Shown: positions 47,499 through 58,174, counted from the stretch's first letter. The stretch is DNA of 64,000 nucleotides from CAWJFP01 sp963842155 (GCA_963842155.1 CAWJFP010000015.1:1-64000); one strand, 5' to 3'. Made by a program: numbers and translations. Notes: generated by a model from the sequence alone, not told the origin.

Positions 47499-47590
47499 CT
47501 GGCTCCTCCCTTGCGTTAGTCGTCTTTGCGGCGAGGATAGTCGATCACCGGCGTGTTATCGAGCCGACAGTCGCGGCGTCGCGCGAAGAA

Positions 47591-48394
47591 TCACGGCCGC
47601 GCGGGGCCCAAACGGTCGAGCCGCAGCCGGTGGCGCTCGTCGCTCAACCGATAGGCGCCGCCGAGCACCGCGGCGAGCACGCCGAAGCCGGTCGAGCCCG
47701 CGATCAGGAACATGATGAGCAGCTGGTATTTGACCGCTTCCTGCGGCGGAATGCCGGCGAGGATTTGGCCGGTCATCATGCCGGGGAGGGAGACGAGCCC
47801 GGTCGCGGACATGGCGTTGATGATGGGGATGAGCCCGCTCCGCAGCGCCTGGCGCATCACCGTGCCCAACGCCTCCCATCGCGTGGCGCCGAGCGCCAAG
47901 CGCGCCTCGACCGCGTTGCGCTCCCGCGCGGCCGCAGTGGTGAGTGTGTTGAGGCCGAGGCTCACCCCGCTCATCGTGTTTCCGAGAATCATGCCGAGCA
48001 GCGGGATGGCGAAGCGCGGATCGTACCAGGGATGCGGCCGCACGGAGGTTGTCAGCGCAAGCAAGGTGACGAGGCTCGCCGCGATCAGGATGGTGCCGGT
48101 GCCGAGTCCGTAACCCCAGACGCCGCGAAAGCGCCGCTCCTGGCGCGCGAAGACCTCATGCCCGGCAAAGGCGACCATGGCGAGCGCGACGAGCAAGGTC
48201 CAGAAGGGCGATACGAGAGCGAAGAGCGTGGTCAGCACGAGCCCGACGAGGCTGAGCTGCACCACCATGCGCAAGGCCGCGACGAAGAGCCGCCGCTCGA
48301 GGCCGAGATGGAGGGCGAGGGAAAGCAGGCCGTTCGCCACGACGAGAAGCGAGGCGATGGCGATATCGCCGTAGCTCAGCGAGATGAAATTCAT
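47591..48394 (-). CDS. fetB: FetB-like iron export permease (UPF0014)
   Basis: A 267-aa inner-membrane protein with about seven hydrophobic segments. The UPF0014/FetB family is recognised by VQLSLVGLVLTTLF, FAIPLLGMILGNTMSGVSLGLNTL, EARLALGATRWEAL, and LIPIINAMSATGLVSLPGMMTGQILAGIPPQEAVKYQLLIMF. With FetA it forms an ABC exporter that lowers cytosolic iron during oxidative stress. Its start overlaps the fetA stop by four bases, so the pair is coupled. Confidence 0.92.
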   Translation of the reverse strand: MNFISLSYGDIAIASLLVVANGLLSLALHLGLERRLFVAALRMVVQLSLVGLVLTTLFALVSPFWTLLVALAMVAFAGHEVFARQERRFRGVWGYGLGTGTILIAASLVTLLALTTSVRPHPWYDPRFAIPLLGMILGNTMSGVSLGLNTLTTAAARERNAVEARLALGATRWEALGTVMRQALRSGLIPIINAMSATGLVSLPGMMTGQILAGIPPQEAVKYQLLIMFLIAGSTGFGVLAAVLGGAYRLSDERHRLRLDRLGPARP

Positions 48395-49005
48395 TCCGCC
48401 TCCTCGCGCGCGCGACCGGCCTCGATGCGCAGACGGCGCTTCGCGAGCCGCGCGACCTGCGCCGGGTCATGCGTCACGACCATGATCGCCGCACCCCGCT
48501 CGCGCTCGGCCAGAAGCAGCGCCTCCACCGCGGCGGCGGCGGCCTGGTCGAGGCCCGAGGTAGGCTCGTCGAGCAGCAGAAGCCGCGGCCGCTGCACGAG
48601 TGCGCGGAGCAGCGCCAAGCGCTGGCGCTCGCCGGTGGAGAGCCGCGCGACCGGCCAGCCGAGGCACTCGAGGGGAAGCAGTGAGGGAGACAACAGCGCC
48701 CCCGCCGCGTCGCGGTCGGCGAAATGGGCGCCGACGCTCTCGCCCCACCAGCCCGAATCGGCCGCTACATAGGTGACGTGACGCCGCCAGGCGGGACCGC
48801 TGAGCGCGGCGCGCGACTGGCCCTCGAGCAGCATCTCGCCCTCGTTGGGGTCGAGATCGGCGATGGCGCGGAGCAGCAGCGACTTCCCCGCGCCCGACGG
48901 GCCCACCACCGCGAGGCATTCCCCCGCCGCCAGCTCGAAGGGCTCGACGGCTAGGCCGAGGCGGCTCAGGCGGCGCAAGCTGAAAAGAGCGGAGGATTGC
49001 GGCAT
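48391..49005 (-). CDS. fetA: FetA-like ABC transporter ATP-binding protein
   Basis: A 204-aa short ATPase with Walker A VGPSGAGKS, signature LSTGERQRLALLRAL and Walker B LLLLDEPTSGLDQ. VTYVAADSGWWGESVGAHF is typical of FetA (Q-loop region). The ATG at 49005 fits; a longer open frame upstream lacks similarity. Overlaps fetB. Confidence 0.9.
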   Translation of the reverse strand: MPQSSALFSLRRLSRLGLAVEPFELAAGECLAVVGPSGAGKSLLLRAIADLDPNEGEMLLEGQSRAALSGPAWRRHVTYVAADSGWWGESVGAHFADRDAAGALLSPSLLPLECLGWPVARLSTGERQRLALLRALVQRPRLLLLDEPTSGLDQAAAAAVEALLLAERERGAAIMVVTHDPAQVARLAKRRLRIEAGRAREEAE

Positions 49006-49165
49006 GCGGCCTTCCGATGGTGCCGCCGCGCACAAGCTCGAGAGATGAGGGCTGCGAGTGGCCCGCCGCGGCGCGGCAGAGCTTAGGGTTGACGACGGCG
49101 GCGAACAAGCTATGTGGAGCCTTGCTCCAGAAGCCAGGACGGCAGGAAGGGCCGCGGACGCGTAC

Positions 49166-50752
49166 ATGACTCCGAAGCAATCCGCAGCAACTTCGCCCGC
49201 GCCCGCAGGGCTCGCGCACCGCGACATATTGCGCATCCTAAGCGGTCTCATGCTCGGCATGCTGCTCGCAGCCCTCGACCAGACCATCGTCGCGACCGCG
49301 CTGCCGACGATGGCGCGCGAGCTCAACGGGCTCCAGCATATGTCCTGGGTGGTCTCGGCCTATCTCCTCACCTCGACCGCGACGACGCCGCTCTACGGCA
49401 AGCTCTCCGACATCTATGGCCGGCGCGCCTTGCTGCTGACCGCCATCGGGACCTTTCTCGCGGCGTCGGTCTGCTGCGCGCTCGCGCAAAGCATGACCCA
49501 GCTCATCCTCGCCCGCGCGCTCCAAGGCATGGGTGGCGGGGGGCTCATCTCGCTCGCCCATATCACCATCTCGGACGTCATCGCCCCGCGGGACCGCGGC
49601 CGTTACCAAGGCTATTTCAGCGGCGTTTTCGCGGCGGCCAGCGTGGCCGGGCCGGTGCTGGGCGGGCTCTTCTCCGATCATCTCGGCTGGCGCTGGGTGT
49701 TCTGGATCAATCTCCCTATCGGCGTCGCCGCGCTCCTCATCTCGGGGCTCGCGCTCAAGCGGCTGGCGGGACGGCGGCCGGCGCGCGAGATCGACTATCC
49801 CGGCGCGGTCCTGCTCGTCGCGGCGGTGACGGCGCTGCTGCTCGCGACAAGCTGGGGCGGCGTCGAATATGACTGGGACTCGCCCATGATGATCGGGCTG
49901 GTCGTCGCGGGGCTGGCGCTGATCGCCGCCTTTCTCTTGTGGGAGCGCCTCGCGCGCGAGCCTATCCTGCCGCCGCGGCTCTTCCGCAACCCCGTTTATT
50001 CGGTCGCCAGCCTGATGGCCTTCCTCACCGCCATGGCGATGCTGGGCGGCACGGTGTACCTGCCGCTCTTTCTCCAGCTCGTGAGCGGCGACACCGCCTC
50101 GCAATCGGGCCTGCAGCTCATCCCCTTCACCGGCGGAACGGTGCTCGGCTCCTTCATCGCGGGCCGGCTCGTCTCCAAGACCGGCCGCTACAAGATCTAC
50201 CCCATCCTGGGGCTGGTGTGCGCCACCCTCACATTCGGCTTCATGGCGCGGATGGACGCGGCCACCACGCCGCTCGTCTGGGGCTCCGCCATGGCGCTGC
50301 TCGGAACCGGGATCGGCATGGTGCTGCCCGTCACCGTGGTCTCGATCCAGAACGCGATCGATCTCACCGACCTCGGCGCCGGCACGGCCTCGATCACTTT
50401 CTTCCGCTCGATGGGCGGCTCCTTCGGCGTGGCGCTCCTCGGCTCGGTGCTGCTCGGACGGCTGGGCGCGCGCATCGCGGCGTTGCCCGGCCATCAGGCG
50501 CTCGGCGCGCATCCGGCGCTCGATCTCCTGCGCGGCAGCGCGGCCGGCTTCGCCCGCCTCACGCCCGCCATGCGCGCGGGGCTGGTGGAGGCCGTCACCG
50601 GCTCCTTCACCATGGTGTTCCTGATGACGGCGGGGACGACGGCGCTCGCGCTCGTCGCCGCCTTCTGCCTGCGCGAGCTGCCCCTCCGCACCACCGCGGC
50701 GATCGCCATCCGGACGAAGCCGGTCGAGGCGCCGGAGGGGCCGGCGCTATGA
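49166..50752 (+). CDS. MFS drug efflux transporter, DHA2 (EmrB/QacA) family
   Basis: About 528 aa with 14 membrane segments. DHA2 hallmarks: LAALDQTIVATALPTMARELNG (motif D1), PLYGKLSDIYGRR (motif A), GPVLGGLFSDHLGWRWVFWINLPIG (motif C). Such proteins expel drugs or dyes with a proton gradient. ATG at 49166 is the preferred start; the frame opens earlier. No TetR-type regulator is beside it. It lies divergent from fetA. Confidence 0.92.
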   Translation: MTPKQSAATSPAPAGLAHRDILRILSGLMLGMLLAALDQTIVATALPTMARELNGLQHMSWVVSAYLLTSTATTPLYGKLSDIYGRRALLLTAIGTFLAASVCCALAQSMTQLILARALQGMGGGGLISLAHITISDVIAPRDRGRYQGYFSGVFAAASVAGPVLGGLFSDHLGWRWVFWINLPIGVAALLISGLALKRLAGRRPAREIDYPGAVLLVAAVTALLLATSWGGVEYDWDSPMMIGLVVAGLALIAAFLLWERLAREPILPPRLFRNPVYSVASLMAFLTAMAMLGGTVYLPLFLQLVSGDTASQSGLQLIPFTGGTVLGSFIAGRLVSKTGRYKIYPILGLVCATLTFGFMARMDAATTPLVWGSAMALLGTGIGMVLPVTVVSIQNAIDLTDLGAGTASITFFRSMGGSFGVALLGSVLLGRLGARIAALPGHQALGAHPALDLLRGSAAGFARLTPAMRAGLVEAVTGSFTMVFLMTAGTTALALVAAFCLRELPLRTTAAIAIRTKPVEAPEGPAL

Positions 50753-50775
50753 TTTCGCCCGCAGCGGCGGCTTGA

Positions 50776-51564
50776 TCAGCCGCCGTTCGCGACCCGCTCC
50801 TTGAGCCGGCCCAGGAAGCGCTCGATGCGGGTGGCGTTCACGCCGAGATCGCTGCGGCCGACGCGCGACACCGAGCGGACGTCGACGCGGCTGCCGCCGT
50901 CCTTCGCGGCGATGCGCACCACGATATCGTCGGTGAAGCCGAACCAGAAGCTGGTCTGGCTCGCCTCGATACGGCCGTCGGCCGGCACGGCGGCGACGAT
51001 GGTCCAGCCGAGCGCGCGCGCGGTGGCAAGGGCGTCGTCGAACAGCTTGGCCGGCTGTGCCGTGAAATCCGCGGGGGCGAGGGCAGGGTAGCCTTGGCGC
51101 TGCAGGGCCGCGACCGCCGCGCCGCCATAGCTTGCCGGGTCCTCGGCAAGGGCGCGAAGCGGCAGCACGGCGACGAAGAGCGGCGGGTTCTCCGTGTCGG
51201 TCGTGACGTCGTGGATGGGCGGAACGCTCTTGACGATGAGATATTCGCGCACGGGAAAGCCGGCGACGACAAGCCCGATCAGCAGCCCCGCGAGCGCGAC
51301 CAGGCGATAGCCGGAAGACATCGTACGCCGGCCGAGGATGAGGGCGAGGAGCGAGAGAAGCCCAGCAGCGATGCCGCAGAAAAAAGCGCCTTCGAGGATG
51401 GTGAAGCCGGTACGGAAATGCCACCAGCCGAAGCGCGCGCCGAGCCCGGCCCCGGCGCCGAGCAGGATCGCGATGACCGCCAGGGCGAGGCCCGCCGCGG
51501 CCAGCTTGCGGCGCCGGCTTTCCCGGACCGCGACGCGATCCAGCCTTGCGATATCCTCTGCCAT
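50776..51564 (-). CDS. DUF1499 family membrane protein
   Basis: A 262-aa protein with three N-terminal membrane segments (AAAGLALAVIAILLGAGAGLGA, ILEGAFFCGIAAGLLSLLALILG, LVALAGLLIGLVVAGFP) and a periplasmic or cytosolic DUF1499 domain: PPIHDVTTDTENPPLF, YGGAAVAALQRQGYPALAP, GFTDDIVVRI, and SVSRVGRSDLGVNATRI. The function of the family is unknown. It faces the end of the MFS gene. Confidence 0.85.
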   Translation of the reverse strand: MAEDIARLDRVAVRESRRRKLAAAGLALAVIAILLGAGAGLGARFGWWHFRTGFTILEGAFFCGIAAGLLSLLALILGRRTMSSGYRLVALAGLLIGLVVAGFPVREYLIVKSVPPIHDVTTDTENPPLFVAVLPLRALAEDPASYGGAAVAALQRQGYPALAPADFTAQPAKLFDDALATARALGWTIVAAVPADGRIEASQTSFWFGFTDDIVVRIAAKDGGSRVDVRSVSRVGRSDLGVNATRIERFLGRLKERVANGG

Positions 51565-51702
51565 GATGTCGCCTCCTGTCCCCTATATTCTATCGATATG
51601 TTACGGCCGCGCCGTTACCGAGGGCAAATCGGCGCAAGCCCGGCCTTCGTCGAATGGCTTTCGCTCTCGGCGGCGAAGACGCGTCAGAGGAAGGAGACAA
51701 GG

Positions 51703-52443
51703 ATGGCTGGAAGATTACGCGGCAAGACGGCGCTGGTTACCGCCGCCGGCCAGGGCATCGGGCGGGCCGGAGCGCTTGCCTTCGCGTCGGAGGGCGCGCG
51801 CGTGATCGCGACCGATATCGACGAGGCGCTGCTCGCTGCGTTCAAGGGAACGGAAGGCGTCGTGGCCCGTCGCCTCGACGTGACGGATGGCGCCGCCATC
51901 GATGCGCTCGCGCGCGATCTCGGCGCCGTCACGGTGCTGTTCAACGTCGCCGGATTCGTCCATCACGGCACGATCCTCGATTGCCGCGAGGAGGATTGGG
52001 ACTTCACCATGAACCTCAACGTGAAATCGATGTATCGCGTCACCCGCGCCATCCTGCCGGCCATGATCGAGCGCGGCGGCGGCTCGATCGTCAATGTCGC
52101 CTCCGTCGCCTCCTCCTTGCGCGGCCTGCCGAACCGCTTCGTCTACGCCACCAGCAAGGCGGCTGTGATCGGCCTGACCAAGGCGATCGCGGTCGATTTC
52201 GTGAAGCGCGGCATACGCTGCAACGCCATCTGCCCGGGTACCATCGAGACGCCGTCGCTCGGGGAGCGCATCAACGCCTTCGCCGATCCGGTCAAGGCGC
52301 GGGCCGATTTCATCGCCCGCCAGCCGCTCGGAAGGCTGGGCAGCGCCGAGGAAGTGGCGTCGCTCGCCGTCTATCTCGCCTCGGACGAGAGCGCCTTCGT
52401 CACCGGCACCGCCATCCCGATCGACGGCGGCGTGTCGCTATAG
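51703..52443 (+). CDS. Short-chain dehydrogenase/reductase (BDH2/DHRS6-like)
   Basis: A 246-aa NAD-dependent SDR. Cofactor loop TAAGQGIGRA, NVAGF (N-A-G motif), catalytic serine in NVASVASSL, YATSK (Y and K), and PGTIETPSL. The acidic residue after the second strand (ATDID) favours NAD over NADP. It resembles 3-hydroxybutyrate dehydrogenase type 2 proteins, and SDRs of sugar-acid pathways are an alternative. RBS AAGGAG precedes the ATG. The foreign STAND gene begins 98 bp after. Confidence 0.9.
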   Translation: MAGRLRGKTALVTAAGQGIGRAGALAFASEGARVIATDIDEALLAAFKGTEGVVARRLDVTDGAAIDALARDLGAVTVLFNVAGFVHHGTILDCREEDWDFTMNLNVKSMYRVTRAILPAMIERGGGSIVNVASVASSLRGLPNRFVYATSKAAVIGLTKAIAVDFVKRGIRCNAICPGTIETPSLGERINAFADPVKARADFIARQPLGRLGSAEEVASLAVYLASDESAFVTGTAIPIDGGVSL

Positions 52444-52541
52444 CGAAGGAGGGCTACGCCTTGATTGATCCCTTGTGGCTCGCCGTCTATTTGCTACAAG
52501 TAACTGTATGTCGTGTGCCTTTTTAGAAGGAAGCCCATCAC

Positions 52542-55500
52542 GTGTCGTTTTCGGGCGGCATTGCAGATAAAGCTGGAAATAGATACGAGGCTAAATGGGC
52601 CGTACGTCAGCTCCTCGACGTGGTGCGAGGCGAGGCGCAGGCAATCAAATTCGAAAGTATCATTCAAAGCGATCAAGGATTCGAGTTCCAGGTCGAACGC
52701 GACGGTGTGACCGAGCACCATCAGGCAAAGCGCCGTAATACTGAAGGACATTGGACCCTGCGCCGTCTTCAAACTGAAGGCGCGCTTGACGCCTTCAAAG
52801 CGAAGCTCGGCAATTCCAAGAGTGATGTATGCATTTTCGTATCGCAGTATCCGGCGCCAGAATTGGACGATCTCATAGAGAAGGCAAAACTGGCGCAGAA
52901 TGCCGCCGAACTTAAATCGGCGGCGGGGACGCGTGCTAGCGGCAATTTAGACATCCTATGCCGGATGTGGTCAGTCGAAAATGAGACGGCATATGCCTGG
53001 CTCCGCCGTCTGCAAGTAAGAGTGCTACCCGAAGACGAAATCGACGGTCTTACAAGCACCTACTCGAAATTCTGTTTCAATGACGCTAGCGCGGCATTCT
53101 CGATCCTTCGAACATTTCTCGAAAGCAGAATGAATGTCCGTCTATCAACGGGTGATATTCGAGCCACGATTCGTAAAGAAGGTGGATTTACTTTTAAAGA
53201 ATGGGCGCTCGACGAAACGCTGGATGTTCGCCTAGAAAAGGTAACGGCTGGTTATCTGGATTCGTATACGCCCTTCGGATTTTCATCGGAGGCGATTCCG
53301 CGAGTCGAGGCGTCGGACGCGCTACACGCGATTCAAGATGAGCCAGAAAAGAAGCTCGTTATCATCACGGGACAATCGGGTGTAGGCAAGTCAGGCGTCG
53401 TCAGACAAATTATCGAAGGTCTGCGCAAATCTGCGGTGCCATGCCTTGCATTTCGCATCGATCGTTTTCTCGAAGGTGGAGGCCCGAGCACCGCCGAGGA
53501 CCTTGGCTCCATTCTTTCCCAACGACGTGAAAGTCCGATTGTCACCTTGGCAGGGAAATATGCTTCGGGACCTTCAGTCTTGCTCATTGATCAGGTAGAT
53601 GCGGTCAGCGATGTTTCGGGTCGCGGACAGCGACTCAAAGACATTATCCTCGCCATTGTCGAGGAGGCGTATCGATTTCACGATGTCCGAATTGTGCTGG
53701 TATGTAGAGAATTCGATTTTTCAAATGACCAGAGGCTAAAGCATCTTGAGTCCCGAGAAGGCGTTACAAAAATCGGGGTAGACCGATTGGACTGGGACGG
53801 GCAAGTCGCTCCTATCCTGTCGAATCTTGGAGTGGACCCGACCTGGTTCAGCCATCATCAACGGGAGCTTTTGCGGCTCCCGCTTAATCTGGCGATTTTT
53901 TCTTCACTAGATGCCGAAACAAGAAGATCCCGCTTCGAATCGACTGCGGAACTTTTCGACAAAATGGTCGGACAGAAGCAAAAAGCTCTCTCCGCTACAG
54001 GCGTTCATTTCGGAATTTGGAGTGCACTGGAAACAATGGCTCACCGGATGAGTCAGGACCAGACGCTATCGTGCTCAGCCAGCGTCTTGGACAGATTCCC
54101 CGGCGCGCTGGAATTGCTCGCTTCGGAAGGATTGATTGTAACAGCTGCTTCGGCGATCAGCTTTTTCCACGAGACCCTATTCGATCATGCTTACGCAAGG
54201 AGCTGCATTTCCGATGGAACAAGCATCGTCGGCCTATTGAAATCTAACGAGCAGACGCTATTCCGACGCACACAAGTCCGGCAGATACTCGCCGCGTATC
54301 GGCAGCAAGACCGGGATGGTCCCTATATTCAACAGCTACGCACGATTTTCTCCGCGGACGGCATTCGATATCACATAAGGGACGCGGTCGCTCGCTGGCT
54401 CGGATCGCTGGACGACCCAACCGTCGCTGAAATGCGGATTGCTTTGACGCTCGATAACGAGGGCAATTCCATCCCCGCTCTCGTTATGCACGCAACCGCG
54501 TCCTCCGGCTGGTTACGTCGTCTGTCGTCAGATGGTGCCATCGATCGATGGCTCTCCAGCGATTACGAAATGCGCCGAACACAAGCAATTTGGCGGCTTA
54601 GGACTGCGGTGCAGTCTGACCCCACCGAAGTTGAGACCATCGTGCGTCGACAGTGGAAAAAGGCACCCCATAGCGCGACGGAGCTTCTGTCGATCTTTCA
54701 GCATCAGACTAAACCGTTGCCGGAGCCTCTCGTGGAGTTGCTTATCGAGATTATCAACTCCGCCCCGTCATCGTTGTTCGACAAGAATGGATATGTCGGT
54801 CAGCTTGATGCACTGCTAGGTTTGCATGCAAAAGGTCGAGCGTCTGTAGTCGCTGGGGCAATATTAAAGGCCTGGCTGAATACCTGGTTCACGGTGAATC
54901 GCGTGGGAAACCCTTTCCCTGATGATCTCGTTCATCGTCAGTCATTCTATTGGATCAGAGAACTCGCCAAAGCTGATCCGGCTGTATTCCTCGATGCCAC
55001 GATCCCGGCCTATATGGTGATTGCGGCACGGGCAGACGACGGACGGATTAAGATTACCTATCCAGCACAACACCCGTTCTCACGCTCGCGTAAAGCGTCC
55101 ATGCCGGAATTAGAGAGCCTTTTTGAGCTTATCCTTGCTGCGATCGAAAATGTGGCGCACTCGGACCTGGTAAAGACGCGTTCTTTTCTAAAACAAATTG
55201 ACTATTCCACGGATACCTCGGGTCTTCACTTATGGTTAGCCGCTATAAGCGCAAACGGGCCACAGCTTTTTGATCTTTTCCCGCCTTTGCTCCAATGTCC
55301 CGATCTCCTGGATGCAGGATGGAGCGGTGCGCGATATATGCCATTCGCGTACGCGGCAAAAGCTGCGTGGCCATTTCTCTCAGATCAGGATAGGGATGCG
55401 ATAGAGACAACCGTGCTTTGCTCTTCCATCGAAATCGACGAAGCCAAGAAATTTATGAAAATGATCTCGCCGGGCCAACCCGAACGCAGCGCCGATCTTC

Positions 55501-57111
55501 GACGCATTGCGGGGCGTTGCCTTGAGAATTCAGGATTCGCTCAATGGGCGATATTAAAAATTATAGGTCCGGAAAATCTTTCCCACGTTGGGCAGCGTCG
55601 TTACCTTGAGCTGAATCGGAAGTTCAGAGAATGGCTACTACCCGAGCCGAATCAGATTAGAGGAGGATTTGTTGCCCCGCCAATCGAAAGGGAACGGACT
55701 AAGCATATGAGCGATGACCAATGGCTTTCGGCTATCGCGCATTATAAGAACGATCAGACCTTCGGCCTGTCATCCAAAGGTGGGGCGAGCCAATTGGCCG
55801 AAGTATTAAGGGAAGCGACGAACGCACAGCCAAGGCGATTTTTGAACCTTCTCCTGGAGTTTCCACAAGACACGAATCTGTCGTATCCGCGGGCCGTCTT
55901 GAATGGTCTTGCGATGACAAAGGTATCTGCGGACGACTTGGCACGCGCCATCTCGTTTGTTCATTCTTGGCCTAACCGCCCTTTTGAACAACACATTGCA
56001 ATGTGCTTCCAAAATCATCCGCAGCTAGGTGCCGAGCCCGGTATGTTGGATACTCTTCTTTGGTATGTAGAGAATGATTCCGATGATGTTGACCAGGAGG
56101 AAGACGAGAAACGAGCGGCGCCAGAACTTTTGGACATCGACAAGCTGCTTTCCGGACCGGGTGGCTTCGTGATCATTGGATCATACCCTGGCCGGGCGCA
56201 ACCCACTGAAGCCCTGCGGCCTGTTTTGTGGGAGAATCCTAAATTCATCGAGTCGGTTCTACCAAGAATCGAACATCGTATCCGGATCGAACCCCTTCGT
56301 TCCATCCGAGTGTCGCTGATGGACGCGCTCGACCCCCTTCTGAGGTATGCGCCCGCCGAGGCTGGAAGACTTGCAGAGCTGTTGGCTAACAGAGACCCTA
56401 ACGATCTAATCAGTTTGCTCACGAACCAAGGCCAACGGATACTGCTGTACCTTTTCAGGCTCACGCCGGACATCGCGACCGGCCTGTTGGAAAAAATGCT
56501 CGCTACGCAATACGCTGGAACCCGACTAATTGGTCTGTTCAATTTGATCCGCGAAAGCTTCTATGATGAGAAGCTTCGCGACCGTGCAAATCCATTTTTG
56601 CGTGCAAGCGCCGATGCCAGGCGCATTGCCGCCCATTTGGCTTGTTATCACTTGCCGTTGGCAGAGCATGTCGAATACGCAAGGTCGATTCTCGAAAGCT
56701 GTTTTTATGACGAAGACCAAAAAGTCCGGGATGAAGACTCCAGATTGCTTCCGACATATCCAGCCCGAGGAATTTGCTGAGCATCATGGCTTGGCCAAGA
56801 GCTTCCTCAATTCTCCCGCATTTGGAAGGCGCGATTGGGCATTCTTCAATGCCCTCAAGCACGCGACCAGCGATGTCACGGAGTTGGTGATTGCGACGGG
56901 TGAGCGCTCGATTGAGAGGTGGAAAAGCAATCCAAATACATCCCGCGATCAGACGGACCTGCACTCGCTTATGCCATTGATGAAATCGGCATACGAAGGT
57001 TGCCGCCAGCAACCGGATTATCTTCGTCGCATACTCGACGTTATTGACAAGATGCTCGAAATGGCTCTTTACGGCGTGGAAGACATACTAAGTGCGCACG
57101 AAAGGATGTGA
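52542..57111 (+). CDS. Avs-like STAND NTPase with N-terminal nuclease-like domain (apparent frameshift at 56743)
   Basis: A very large protein (1522 aa after correction). Residues 1-110 resemble the DUF4297/Cap4-type PD-(D/E)xK nuclease: GIADKAGNRYEAKWAVRQLL, E48, then Q61-A-K63 in HHQAKRR, and VCIFVSQY. A STAND-type NTPase follows: Walker A GQSGVGKS at 277-284 and Walker B SVLLIDQVD at 345-353. About 950 C-terminal residues are helical and repeat-like, as in sensor regions of Avs antiphage proteins. The frame breaks near 56743; removing one t of tt joins EDSR to CFRHIQPEEFAEHHG and the true stop at 57111. GTG start after AAGGAAG. Codon use is visibly A/T-richer than neighbours, so it was probably acquired. 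No partner gene is seen. Confidence 0.8.
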
Positions 57112-57129
57112 AACGAGCCAGGCCCTACG

Positions 57130-57195
57130 ATCGGCGATCGAGCTTCTGGACCTCAAGATAAGCGGGGAGCAGCGTTCCCGGGACGAGCCGCTACG
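57130..57195 (-). pseudogene. 3' remnant of a PNPOx-family gene
   Basis: The minus strand reads RLVPGTLLPAYLEVQKLDRRS, closely matching the C-terminal RLVAGTKLPAYLEGWKLAR of the intact gene at 59835-60509. At the DNA level about 50 of 63 bases agree, and the match stops abruptly near 57195. It is a truncated old copy next to the end of the foreign STAND gene. Confidence 0.6.
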
Positions 57196-57603
57196 CGGTT
57201 AAGCATGCGGCTCTTGATCATGGCCTTGTCAGGGCATAGGATTTTCCCCACGGGAAGGCTGCCGTGCCACCGCCCGCCGAAAGCACTCGTAAAGTGCGGC
57301 AGGACGATCTTCGATTTTCTCTGCCTTTGGCCGAGGTGCGGGTCATGGAGCGAATATTTGCCGATCGGAAATCGACGTCCCACGCCCATGTGACGCGCTC
57401 GCTGCGTCTCACCGGACAGGGTACGAGCTTGCGCCGTTGCGGCCCCAGTCGGCGCGGAATGGAGGTGCCCGGGCGGTAGGGCCGCCCCGGTCTATCCACG
57501 GTACGTCAACCCTTCCGCGCCGCGTCTTGCGGAAACCCGGCGGCGTCGTCGAGAAGGGATAGAAGAATCCGAACGAAAACATGCAACAGAGGAGGAAACC
57601 CGA
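57196..57603. other. Gene-free stretch between the STAND gene and the dehydrogenase pair
   Basis: Short frames in this stretch show no domain or good ribosome binding site. Together with the truncated gene copy, it looks like debris at the edge of an inserted segment. A dehydrogenase promoter must be near 57500-57590, but no clear boxes were found. A GAGGAGG ribosome binding site serves the next gene. Confidence 0.4.
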
Positions 57604-58158
57604 ATGACCAACAAGGCATTCAATCGGCGCCAGTTCCTGCAGACCAGCGGGTTGGCGGCCGTGGGCATCGCGGCGGCGGCTTCGGGGGCGGTGCTGATCG
57701 CGCCCGACGGCGCTTGGGCGATGTCGCTGTCGTCGCTCGATACCCACGAGGCCGAGACGCTGCTGGCAATGACCCGGCGGCTTTACCCCCATCCGAACCT
57801 GGGCGACATGTACTACGCCAAGGTCGTGGAGGATCTCGACCAGAAGGCCAAGGCCGACGCCGCGCTCGCGAAACAGCTCAAGGACGGCGTCGCCGAGCTC
57901 GACAAGGCCGAAGGCATCGCCTGGAGCGAATTATCCGAGGGCAGCCAGCTCGACGTGTTGACCAAGATGGAGGCGACGGCGTTCTTCCAGACCGTGCGCG
58001 GCAACACCGTTTCCTCGCTCTACAACAATCCTCTCGTGTGGCGACATTTCGGCTACGAGGGAGCGTCCTTCCCGTTCGGCGGCTACCGCTACCGGGGATT
58101 CGACGACCTCGCATGGCTCCCGGACCCGCCCGATTCGGCGAGTCCCGCAGCCGGCTGA
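57604..58158 (+). CDS. Gluconate 2-dehydrogenase subunit 3-like protein
   Basis: A 184-aa exported subunit. A twin-arginine signal (NRRQFLQTSGLAAVGIAAAASG) starts the protein; the domain contains SLDTHEAETLLAMTRRLYPHPNLGDMYYAKVVEDLD and ends with VWRHFGYEGASFPFGGYRYRGFDDLAWLPDPP. In membrane-bound gluconate, sorbitol and fructose dehydrogenases this small subunit carries the flavoprotein across by the Tat route. The large subunit follows 16 bp later. GAGGAGG upstream supports the start. Confidence 0.85.
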   Translation: MTNKAFNRRQFLQTSGLAAVGIAAAASGAVLIAPDGAWAMSLSSLDTHEAETLLAMTRRLYPHPNLGDMYYAKVVEDLDQKAKADAALAKQLKDGVAELDKAEGIAWSELSEGSQLDVLTKMEATAFFQTVRGNTVSSLYNNPLVWRHFGYEGASFPFGGYRYRGFDDLAWLPDPPDSASPAAG

Positions 58159-58174
58159 CCTAAGGGAGGACAAC

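Noticed and set aside
57205..57499. Short frames (62-93 aa) in the gap after the STAND gene
   Set aside because: No ribosome binding site, no domain; overlapping frames on both strands as expected by chance.
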